From NCBI GenBank assembly GCA_947478985.1, contig CANJYC010000109.1, positions 1 to 6,460 on the forward strand: DNA of 6,460 nucleotides. The letters run 5' to 3'. The DNA is from Acidobacteriota bacterium. GTDB lineage: Bacteria > Acidobacteriota > Vicinamibacteria > Vicinamibacterales > UBA2999. This document shows, in pieces, positions 1-5,676 of this stretch; position 1 is the stretch's first letter; each line of letters starts with the position of its first letter. The notes under the pieces were generated by a model that searched no databases, had not been told where the DNA came from, and saw nothing but the letters and a program-made list of their open reading frames with translations. A program made the translations under genes and the position numbers.

Positions 1-2
1 GC

Positions 3-323
3 GAGGTCCGCCAGTTCACCGGCGAGGCGCAGGACCTGCGACGCATGCTGGGCGCAGAGAACATGGATCCACGCGACCTTGATGAAATCCTCCGCACGCT
101 GAGGCAGCTCGACGACCCGCGCGTGTATCAGAACGTCACCGAGCTGCAACGCCTGCAGACGCAGGTCGCCGAAGGTCTCAAGCGTTTTGAATTCGGTCTC
201 CGCCGGAAGGCGGATGCGGACAGCAATACGGTGGCCCTGTCCGGCGTCGATGAAACGCCCGAGGAGTTCCGGACGCTCGTCGAGCAGTACTTCAGATCGC
301 TGGCAAAGGGATCTGGCAAGTAA
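3..323 (+). CDS. C-terminal end of a large helical protein, DUF4175-like (5' truncated)
   Basis: The reading frame is open from the left edge of the window and ends at TAA 321-323, so only about the last 106 residues are visible and the true start lies outside. What remains is charged, probably all-helical, with no membrane segment: a stretch around DLDEILRTLRQLDDPRVY, then a segment ending in GLKRFEFGLRR, then a tail with DETPEEFRTLVEQYFRSLAK. From memory, this ending (a helical region, then P-E-x-F/Y-R-x-L-V-E-x-Y-F/Y-R-x-L-A) is like that of long membrane-anchored DUF4175 proteins in Acidobacteria and Gemmatimonadetes, which sit next to DUF4159 and MoxR/DUF58 genes. The DUF4159 gene following 40 bases downstream supports this. 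Biochemical function is unknown. The coding assignment is firm; the family name is moderately sure because the N-terminal transmembrane part is not visible. Confidence 0.7.
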   Translation, partial: EVRQFTGEAQDLRRMLGAENMDPRDLDEILRTLRQLDDPRVYQNVTELQRLQTQVAEGLKRFEFGLRRKADADSNTVALSGVDETPEEFRTLVEQYFRSLAKGSGK

Positions 324-351
324 CGCGCGCCACGCAGCGCGGTGACGCACC

Positions 352-357
352 AGGGGA
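352..357 (+). promoter_or_regulatory. Ribosome binding site of the DUF4159 gene
   Basis: AGGGGA lies six bases before ATG 364, a good Shine-Dalgarno match at normal spacing. It supports 364 as the start over the out-of-frame ATG at 342. Confidence 0.6.
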
Positions 358-363
358 CGAGGC

Positions 364-1104
364 ATGCGGCTCAAGAGACTGGTCGTCTTCGCGGCCGTGG
401 CGCTGGTGCCGATTGCCGCGACCGCGCAGTTTCGGTCGCGCGCGCCACGGGCCGAGGCCTCCGTCGCGTACAACAGTCACTTCGCCTTCACGCGCATCCG
501 CTACAACCGCGGACTGGGTTTCAATTCCGGCGGGTGGTGGCACGACTACCCGACCGCGGATCAGAACTTTTCGGCCATCCTCGACTACATCACGAACATG
601 CGCGTGCATCTCGACGGGTCCAATATCCTGGACCTTGATGACCCGCGCATCTTTGAGAATCCGGTCATCTACATGTCGGAGCCGGGGTACTGGGCCAGCA
701 ACGATGCTGAGGCCAGAAACCTCAGGAACTACCTGCTCAAGGGCGGCCTGATCATCTTCGATGATTTCGAGGGGCCGGTGCACTGGGCCAATCTTGTGGC
801 ACAGATGCGGCGGGCGCTGCCGGACCACCGCTTCGTGCCGATCGACATCACGCACGACATCTTTCATGTCTTCTTCGACATCAAGGTGCTCAACGTGCCG
901 CACCCGACGATGAACGTCCCGCCGGGCTACTTTGCGATGTTCGAGAACAACGATCCGTCAGGGCGCCTGATCGCGCTGGCCAATTGGAATAACGATCTGG
1001 GCGACTACTGGGAGTGGTCTGCTGAGGGGTTGTACGGCGACGATCCGACCAACGATGCCTATCGGATTGGTGTCAACTACATGGTCTACGCGATGACGCA
1101 TTGA
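364..1104 (+). CDS. Exported DUF4159 domain protein
   Basis: This 246-residue protein begins with a clear Sec signal peptide: basic MRLKR, a hydrophobic core to about residue 18, and a likely signal peptidase I site after A-T-A (19-21) before Q22. The mature part should be periplasmic or surface-exposed. It matches the DUF4159 pattern as I know it: a W-W-x-D-Y-P-x-A-D-x-N motif at 58-68, a Rossmann-like strand-turn GGLIIFDDFEG at 127-137, a conserved aromatic block NWNNDLGDYWEW at 207-218, and an ending of the type GVNYMVYAMTH. DUF4159 has been likened to the class I glutamine amidotransferase fold, but this protein has no cysteine at all, so it cannot be a Cys-dependent amidotransferase; a binding or structural role is more likely. 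It follows the DUF4175-like gene by 40 bases and may work with it in the envelope. No substrate or reaction is known. Confidence 0.82.
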   Translation: MRLKRLVVFAAVALVPIAATAQFRSRAPRAEASVAYNSHFAFTRIRYNRGLGFNSGGWWHDYPTADQNFSAILDYITNMRVHLDGSNILDLDDPRIFENPVIYMSEPGYWASNDAEARNLRNYLLKGGLIIFDDFEGPVHWANLVAQMRRALPDHRFVPIDITHDIFHVFFDIKVLNVPHPTMNVPPGYFAMFENNDPSGRLIALANWNNDLGDYWEWSAEGLYGDDPTNDAYRIGVNYMVYAMTH

Positions 1105-1141
1105 GCGGCTGGAAGTGCTGATGGCACTGTAAGATCACCAT

Positions 1142-2503
1142 GTGCCATTTACCTCGCTCAATCTCCACACCGACCTTCTGAAGGGCATTCGCGAACTGGG
1201 GTTCACGCGCCCGACTCCGATTCAAACCGAGGCGATCCCGCCGGCGCTCGAAGGCCGCGACGTGCTGGCCTGTGCGCAGACCGGCAGCGGCAAGACCGCC
1301 GCGTTCCTGCTGCCGATCATGCACAGGCTGCTGGACAAGCCCAGGCGTGTCACGCGATGCCTGATCCTGACGCCGACGCGGGAACTTGCCGCGCAGATCC
1401 TCGAAGACCTGAATACCTTTTCCGTGCACACGCCGCTGACCGGGGCCGCCGTGTACGGCGGCGTTGGCATGGGGCCACAGGAGCATGCCTTCCGCAGCGG
1501 CGTCGATTTCCTGGTGGCCACGCCCGGGCGGCTCCTGGATCACTTCCGGATGCCCTACGCCAAGCTCGAAGGCGTCGAGTACCTGGTGCTCGACGAGGCA
1601 GACCGCATGCTCGACATGGGCTTCCTGCCGGACATCCGCCGCGTGCTGCGGCATATCCCGACGAAACGGCAGACGCTCTTCTTCAGCGCCACCATGCCGG
1701 GTCCGATTGGCACCCTGGCGAAGGAGATGCTGAAGCAGCCGGTGCTGATCAACCAGCAGCGGCAGTCGGCCCCAGCGGTCGGCATCACGCAGGCGGTCTA
1801 CCCGGTCTCGCAGGACCTGAAGGCTGCGCTGTTCATGGATCTCCTCAATCGCGGCATCCTGCGCGAAGCCCTCGTGTTCACACGGACCAAGCATCGCGCC
1901 AACCGGCTGGCCGACTACCTGGTGAAGCAGCGGGTCAGCGCCGAGCGGATTCACGGCAACCGATCGCAGCCGCAGCGTATGGAGGCCCTGGCGGGCTTCA
2001 AGAGCGGGAAGTACCGCGTGCTGGTGGCCACCGACATCGCTGCGCGCGGCATCGACGTCGAGGCGTTGAGCCACGTCGTCAACTTCGATGTGCCGGCGGC
2101 GCCGGAAGACTATATCCACAGGGTTGGCCGGACCGGTCGCGCCGAGGCGACCGGCGAGGCGTACACGTTCGTCGCGCCGGAAGAGGAATCCGATCTCAGG
2201 GCCATCGAGCGCGCTGTCGGCAAGGTGCTGCCGCGCGTGACGCTGCCCGATTTCGATTACAAGGCGCGGCCGCAGGCGCAACTCGAGGTGCCGCGGGCGC
2301 AGCGCATTGCCGAAATCCGCGCACGCAAGGCTGAGGAGCGGGCACGTGCGAAGGTGAAGGCGGAGCGCCGCGCCGGCAGCTCGGCTGGCGGCGGTCGACC
2401 CGCGGCTGCGCGGCCCGCGGCGGGGCCGCGCCGGGAAGAACCGCGGTTCGGCCGGCGATCCTCCGCGCCGGCCGGTCCGCGCGGCCCACGCGGCGGCCGC
2501 TGA
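1142..2503 (+). CDS. DEAD-box ATP-dependent RNA helicase, RhlE-like
   Basis: This 453-residue cytoplasmic protein unwinds or remodels RNA using ATP, probably in ribosome assembly or RNA decay as for RhlE-type enzymes. All core motifs are intact: Q motif GFTRPTPIQ (20-28), Walker A AQTGSGKT (45-52), PTRELA (78-83), TPGR (127-130), DEAD (151-154), SAT (182-184), ATDIAARGID (296-305) and HRVGRTGR (326-333). After the second RecA domain comes a basic, Arg/Ala/Gly/Pro-rich tail from about residue 382, probably disordered and RNA-binding; the length is very close to E. coli RhlE. The start is GTG 1142: an in-frame stop lies at 1130-1132, and the N-terminus (MPFTSLNL) aligns with family starts just ahead of the Q motif. 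No strong ribosome binding site precedes it, and an out-of-frame ATG at 1140 overlaps the start. RhlE, DbpA and CsdA-like members cannot be fully told apart here; the absence of a DbpA-type RNA-binding domain and the short tail favour RhlE. Confidence 0.93.
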   Translation: MPFTSLNLHTDLLKGIRELGFTRPTPIQTEAIPPALEGRDVLACAQTGSGKTAAFLLPIMHRLLDKPRRVTRCLILTPTRELAAQILEDLNTFSVHTPLTGAAVYGGVGMGPQEHAFRSGVDFLVATPGRLLDHFRMPYAKLEGVEYLVLDEADRMLDMGFLPDIRRVLRHIPTKRQTLFFSATMPGPIGTLAKEMLKQPVLINQQRQSAPAVGITQAVYPVSQDLKAALFMDLLNRGILREALVFTRTKHRANRLADYLVKQRVSAERIHGNRSQPQRMEALAGFKSGKYRVLVATDIAARGIDVEALSHVVNFDVPAAPEDYIHRVGRTGRAEATGEAYTFVAPEEESDLRAIERAVGKVLPRVTLPDFDYKARPQAQLEVPRAQRIAEIRARKAEERARAKVKAERRAGSSAGGGRPAAARPAAGPRREEPRFGRRSSAPAGPRGPRGGR

Positions 2504-2521
2504 GTTGCCACGAAGGATGCC

Positions 2522-2527
2522 GGAGGA
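2522..2527 (+). promoter_or_regulatory. Ribosome binding site deciding the cystathionine beta-synthase start
   Basis: GGAGGA ends seven bases before GTG 2535. This near-perfect Shine-Dalgarno selects GTG 2535 over the in-frame TTG 2505 and ATG 2517, which lie upstream of the site; the only purine run before ATG 2517 (GAAGG) abuts it directly. Confidence 0.65.
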
Positions 2528-2534
2528 TTCAGTC

Positions 2535-3920
2535 GTGGCCAACGCACCCGGGAAGAAGATCGCCGATACCATTCTCGACACCATCGGCCACACGCCGCTG
2601 GTGCGCATCAACGCGCTCACGAGAGGGATCACCGCCGCCACCGTGCTCGCCAAGGTCGAGACGGTCAATCCCGGCAACTCGATCAAGGACCGCATGGCCC
2701 TGAAGATGATCGAGGACGCCGAGAAGTCCGGCGCGCTCAAGCCCGGAGGGACCATCATCGAGGGCACGTCCGGCAATACCGGGATGGGCCTGGCGATTGC
2801 CGCCGTGGTGAAGGGCTACAAGTGCATCTTCACGACTACGGACAAGCAATCGAAGGAGAAGGTCGACGCGCTCAAGGCGTTCGGCGCCGACGTGATTGTC
2901 TGTCCGACTGACGTCGATCCGGAAGATCCGCGCTCCTACTACTCCGTGTCATCGCGACTCGAGCGCGAGGTGCCGAACGCGTGGAAGGCCAACCAGTACG
3001 ACAACCCGTCGAATGCTCTGGCGCATTACGAGCAGACCGGTCCTGAAATCTGGGATCAGACCGACGGCACCGTGACGCACCTGGTGTCCGGCGTCGGTAC
3101 GGGGGGCACCATTACCGGTACCGGCCGCTATCTCAAGGAGCGCAACCCTGCCGTCAAGGTGTGGGGGATCGATACGTACGGCTCGGTCTTCAAGAAATAC
3201 AAGGAGACCGGCGTGTTCGACAAGAACGAGATCTACCCGTACATCACCGAAGGCATCGGCGAGGACTTCCTGCCGCAGAATGTCGATTTCGGCATCATCG
3301 ACCACTTCGAGAAGGTCACCGACAAGGACGCCGCCATCATGACGCGGCGGATTACGCGCGAGGAAGGCATCTTTGCCGGCAATTCCGCGGGCGCCGCGAT
3401 GGCGGGGCTCATCCAGTTGGCGCCGCAGTTTCACGCCGGCGACGTGGTTGTCGTGATCTTTCACGACCACGGCTCACGCTACCTGGCAAAGATGTACAAC
3501 GACGAGTGGATGGCCGCGCGCGGCTTCCTCGAGGTCTCCGGGATGACGGCGCGCGATCTGGTGGCGATGCGTGTCTCAGGTGAACTGTTCGCGGTCGAGG
3601 CGGCGCGTCCGGTCACCGAAGCGATCCGCGTCATGAGCGACCACGACTTCTCCCAGATTTCGATTACCCGCAACGGGCGGGTCTGTGGATCGCTGAACGA
3701 GTCGCATCTGTACACCGAGTTCCTCAGGAACCCGGACGTGAAGCGGCAGCCCGTTGAGAGCATCATGCAGCCGGCGTTTCCCTTTGTCGATATCTCGACG
3801 CCGGTCGAGCTGCTCTCAACGATGATCACGCCGGAAAACCCGGCGGTGCTGGTGCGTGATTTCAAGACCGAGAAGAACTTCATCATCACGCGGTCCGACA
3901 TCATTCGCGTGCTGATGTAG
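2535..3920 (+). CDS. PLP-dependent cystathionine beta-synthase with C-terminal CBS domain pair
   Basis: This 461-residue fold-type II PLP enzyme is expected to join serine (or an activated serine) with homocysteine or sulfide in transsulfuration or cysteine synthesis. Residues 9-330 are the catalytic core: PLP lysine K51 in NPGNSIKDR, substrate loop TSGNTG (78-83), phosphate-binding GTGGT (188-192), EGIGEDFLP (239-247) and GNSAG (282-286), whose Ser contacts the pyridine nitrogen. Residues ~337-461 form two CBS repeats, usually a regulatory nucleotide or S-adenosylmethionine sensor. The overall length and the block D-E-W-M-x-x-R-G-F-L before the CBS pair fit cystathionine beta-synthase better than the shorter CysK/CysM. 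There is no N-terminal haem-binding Cys/His region as in the animal enzyme. Start chosen from the GGAGGA site; the alternative ATG 2517 would add six residues. The gene follows the helicase by 31 bases, and its last 20 bases overlap the opposing comF gene. Cysteine synthase activity cannot be excluded. Confidence 0.88.
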   Translation: MANAPGKKIADTILDTIGHTPLVRINALTRGITAATVLAKVETVNPGNSIKDRMALKMIEDAEKSGALKPGGTIIEGTSGNTGMGLAIAAVVKGYKCIFTTTDKQSKEKVDALKAFGADVIVCPTDVDPEDPRSYYSVSSRLEREVPNAWKANQYDNPSNALAHYEQTGPEIWDQTDGTVTHLVSGVGTGGTITGTGRYLKERNPAVKVWGIDTYGSVFKKYKETGVFDKNEIYPYITEGIGEDFLPQNVDFGIIDHFEKVTDKDAAIMTRRITREEGIFAGNSAGAAMAGLIQLAPQFHAGDVVVVIFHDHGSRYLAKMYNDEWMAARGFLEVSGMTARDLVAMRVSGELFAVEAARPVTEAIRVMSDHDFSQISITRNGRVCGSLNESHLYTEFLRNPDVKRQPVESIMQPAFPFVDISTPVELLSTMITPENPAVLVRDFKTEKNFIITRSDIIRVLM

Positions 3921-4587
3921 CGCGCTGTGGCGGCATGGCTCGCGCCACCGTCAGCGTCCGCACCTCCCGCGCCCCCGCCGCTCTGAGTACCGCCGCACAC
4001 GCCGTCAGCGTGGCCCCGGTGGTCATGACGTCATCGACGAGGACCACCACCCGACCCACAATGTGTGCGGCGCGCGCACGGCGTGTCAGCAGTGGCGACA
4101 GCCTGAACGCGCGGCGCACATTCCGCCGCCGCGCCACGGCCGTTAGCCCTGTCTGCGGAGCGGTGCGGCGTGTGCGCCAGAGGGCGTGCACGACAGGTCG
4201 CTCCAGGTGCTGCGCGAGATCGCCAGCCTGATTGAATCCGCGGCGCAGGCGCCTGCCGACGTGAAGGGGCACCGGGACAACGCAATCGGCGTCCTGCAGG
4301 ATGTCGACGCCGCGCGCACGCATGCGAAGCGCCAGTGGGCGCGCCAGCGAACGCCGCCCTTCGTACTTAAAAGCGTGAATGATGTCGCGGAGGGAGCCCT
4401 CGTATCGACCGGAGGCGTCAATGGCGTCCCAGCATCGGTGACAGGCCGGACCGTGGAGCGGCGCGTCGAGCGCCTGTTCGCAGGCGACGCACCGCGGGGC
4501 GAGGATGAGGCGGACGAGGGTGTCGGCGAGGCGCCTTAGGAGACCGAGGCCTCGTCGGAGAATTCGTGCCGCTCGGCGCTCCCCCAC
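3901..4587 (-). CDS. comF: ComF-family protein with phosphoribosyltransferase fold
   Basis: A 228-residue cytoplasmic protein of the ComF/GntX family, linked to DNA uptake in naturally competent bacteria but widespread in bacteria not known to be competent. Seen in order: a CxxC...CxxC zinc-ribbon (C33, C36, C49, C52), family block HAFKYEGRR (71-79), VPVPLH followed by RRLRRGFNQA (104-121), APQTGL with ARRRNVRRAF (143-161), and the PRPP-binding loop VVLVDDVMTTGAT (181-193). The start is uncertain: after the rsfS stop at 4536 there is no ATG, GTG or TTG before the first zinc cysteine, so translation must begin inside rsfS. GTG 4587 is the nearest; GTG 4617 and GTG 4668 are also in frame. None has a clear ribosome binding site, so coupling to rsfS translation is likely. 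It is the last gene of the minus-strand cluster and its stop lies inside the opposing cystathionine beta-synthase gene. Confidence 0.88.
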   Translation of the reverse strand: MGERRAARILRRGLGLLRRLADTLVRLILAPRCVACEQALDAPLHGPACHRCWDAIDASGRYEGSLRDIIHAFKYEGRRSLARPLALRMRARGVDILQDADCVVPVPLHVGRRLRRGFNQAGDLAQHLERPVVHALWRTRRTAPQTGLTAVARRRNVRRAFRLSPLLTRRARAAHIVGRVVVLVDDVMTTGATLTACAAVLRAAGAREVRTLTVARAMPPQRATSARE

Positions 4588-5015
4588 AGGTGCTCGAGGC
4601 CGTAGAAACCCCGGCACTCGCGGCCGAAGACGTGAACCACGAAATTGAAGTAGTCGAGCAGGACCCACTCGGACTTTGCCTTACCCTCGGCGAGTGTCGG
4701 CCGCTCGCCCAGATCCTTCTTGAGCGTGTCCTCGATGCCGTCGGCAATCGCGTGGATCTGACGCCCGTTCATCGCCGTGCAGATCACGAAGTAGTCGGTG
4801 AACCCCCCGACCTTCCGCAGGTCGAGCACGATGACGTCCGATCCCTGCTTGTCGAGTGCCACGCGGACCGCGGCGGCCACGGCCTTGGGCAGCCTGGGTT
4901 TCCGCGGTGCGACAGCCGTGACGGTGTCGGCTGCGGCGCGCCTTTTGGTCGTCTTTGCTGATTTCGCCGTCTTTGCCGACTTCGTCGTCTTTGCCGCTGC
5001 GTGTGTCTTAGCCAT
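4536..5015 (-). CDS. rsfS: Ribosome silencing factor RsfS with lysine-rich N-terminal extension
   Basis: RsfS (RsfA/YbeB, DUF143, Iojap family) binds ribosomal protein uL14 on the large subunit and blocks subunit joining when nutrients run short. The family core is plain from about residue 44 onward: DVIVLDLRKVGGFTDYFVICT, then RQIHAIADGIEDTL, E-G-K-A-K-S-E-W-V-L-L-D-Y, VVHVFGRECRGFY and GLEHLWGSAE. The whole protein is 159 residues against roughly 105-120 for typical members. The excess is at the N-terminus: about 43 residues rich in Lys, Ala and Thr built on a KSAKT(T/A) repeat. The start ATG 5015 overlaps the nadD end by eight bases, which favours it; an internal GTG at 4880 would give a normal-sized 114-residue protein. 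The last 52 or more bases also encode the start of comF in another frame. Confidence 0.93.
   Translation of the reverse strand: MAKTHAAAKTTKSAKTAKSAKTTKRRAAADTVTAVAPRKPRLPKAVAAAVRVALDKQGSDVIVLDLRKVGGFTDYFVICTAMNGRQIHAIADGIEDTLKKDLGERPTLAEGKAKSEWVLLDYFNFVVHVFGRECRGFYGLEHLWGSAERHEFSDEASVS
4948..5001. repeat. Degenerate 18-bp tandem repeat inside rsfS
   Basis: Three adjoining 18-base units (4948-4965, 4966-4983, 4984-5001) share the core G(T/C)CGTCTTTGC on the plus strand; the third unit diverges at its end. The unit length is a multiple of three and, on the coding minus strand, gives the hexapeptides AAAKTT, KSAKTA and KSAKTT in the RsfS N-terminal extension. Confidence 0.75.
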
Positions 5016-5676
5016 GCAAGTCGTCCGCCGTCCTGTACAAGTGATGGGTCACGATGTGCCGCGCGACCGCCGGCGGCACCAGGTCGTCGATGGCGTGACC
5101 TTCAGTGAGGCGCGCCCGCACGATGGTTGACGAGACGTCGCGCGTGCGCGCCTCGACCAGGTAGATGCCGGTTGTACCGTCTTCGGGCGTACGGCTTCCG
5201 GCGAGCCGGGCCCGCGTTCGTAGTTCGGGCGTATTCGCCAGCGCATCTTCAATCGTCGTCCCCGGTCGCGCCACAACCACGAAATGCGCCAGGTCGAGCA
5301 TCAACGGATACTCCCGCCAGACTGCAATTTCTGCAAAGGCGTCCGCACCGATGATGAAGAAAAGCTGCGCTGCCCGCCAGCCGACGGCGTGCAGTGCGCG
5401 CAGCGTATCGACCGTATACGACGTGCCCTCGCGGGCGAGTTCCATGTCCGAGGCGCGATAGCCAGGGGTGTCCTGAATGGCGAGCGCCACGAGTGCGAAC
5501 CGGTGGAACGCCCCAGTGCGAGGAAGCGTCGGCTTGTGCGGCGGATCATGCGTCGGGACGAAGAGGATCTCGTCAAGTGCGAGCGCCGTTCGCGCCGCAG
5601 CTGCGATGTCGAGATGCCCGAGGTGCACAGGGTCAAATGTTCCACCGAGCACACCCATGCGTCGGGGCACGCTCAT
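5008..5676 (-). CDS. nadD: Nicotinate-nucleotide adenylyltransferase
   Basis: This 222-residue cytoplasmic enzyme transfers AMP from ATP to nicotinate mononucleotide, forming deamido-NAD in NAD biosynthesis. The nucleotidyltransferase signature GGTFDPVHLGH spans residues 11-21, with the catalytic histidines of the HxGH motif at 18 and 21. Further family marks are VPTHDPPHKP (40-49), a glycine-aspartate segment IIGADAF followed by a W at 120, and the C-terminal SSTIVR (182-187) followed by a DDLVPPAVARHI block and HHLY. Length is normal. ATG 5676 is the start: the frame stays open further upstream (a start at 5778 is possible), but that would lie deep in obgE, and ATG 5676 forms an ATGA overlap with the obgE stop, the usual sign of translational coupling. 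The stop TAA 5008-5010 lies inside the first codons of rsfS. The obgE-nadD-rsfS neighbourhood is common in bacteria. Confidence 0.95.
   Translation of the reverse strand: MSVPRRMGVLGGTFDPVHLGHLDIAAAARTALALDEILFVPTHDPPHKPTLPRTGAFHRFALVALAIQDTPGYRASDMELAREGTSYTVDTLRALHAVGWRAAQLFFIIGADAFAEIAVWREYPLMLDLAHFVVVARPGTTIEDALANTPELRTRARLAGSRTPEDGTTGIYLVEARTRDVSSTIVRARLTEGHAIDDLVPPAVARHIVTHHLYRTADDLHG
5673..5676 (-). other. ATGA stop-start overlap of obgE and nadD
   Basis: Read on the minus strand, the nadD start ATG (5676-5674) and the obgE stop TGA (5675-5673) share two bases. No strong Shine-Dalgarno precedes this ATG, so terminating ribosomes from obgE probably supply most nadD initiation. Confidence 0.8.

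Noticed and set aside
292..903. A 203-residue minus-strand frame opposite the DUF4159 gene.
   Set aside because: The plus-strand frame has a signal peptide, a ribosome binding site and family motifs; the antisense frame has none.
1114..1128. Inverted repeat AGTGC-TGATG-GCACT between the DUF4159 stop and the helicase start, considered as a terminator or regulatory hairpin.
   Set aside because: Only five base pairs, no T-run after it, and 37-base gaps in such DNA often hold this much symmetry by chance.
1073..2776. A 567-residue open frame on the minus strand across the DUF4159 end, the helicase and the start of the cystathionine beta-synthase gene.
   Set aside because: It is antisense to three genes with clear families, has no recognisable domain, and has the Arg/Ala/His-rich composition typical of shadow frames in high-GC DNA.
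4566..4961. A 131-residue plus-strand frame opposite rsfS.
   Set aside because: Antisense to an unmistakable RsfS core; no family resemblance and no upstream ribosome binding site.
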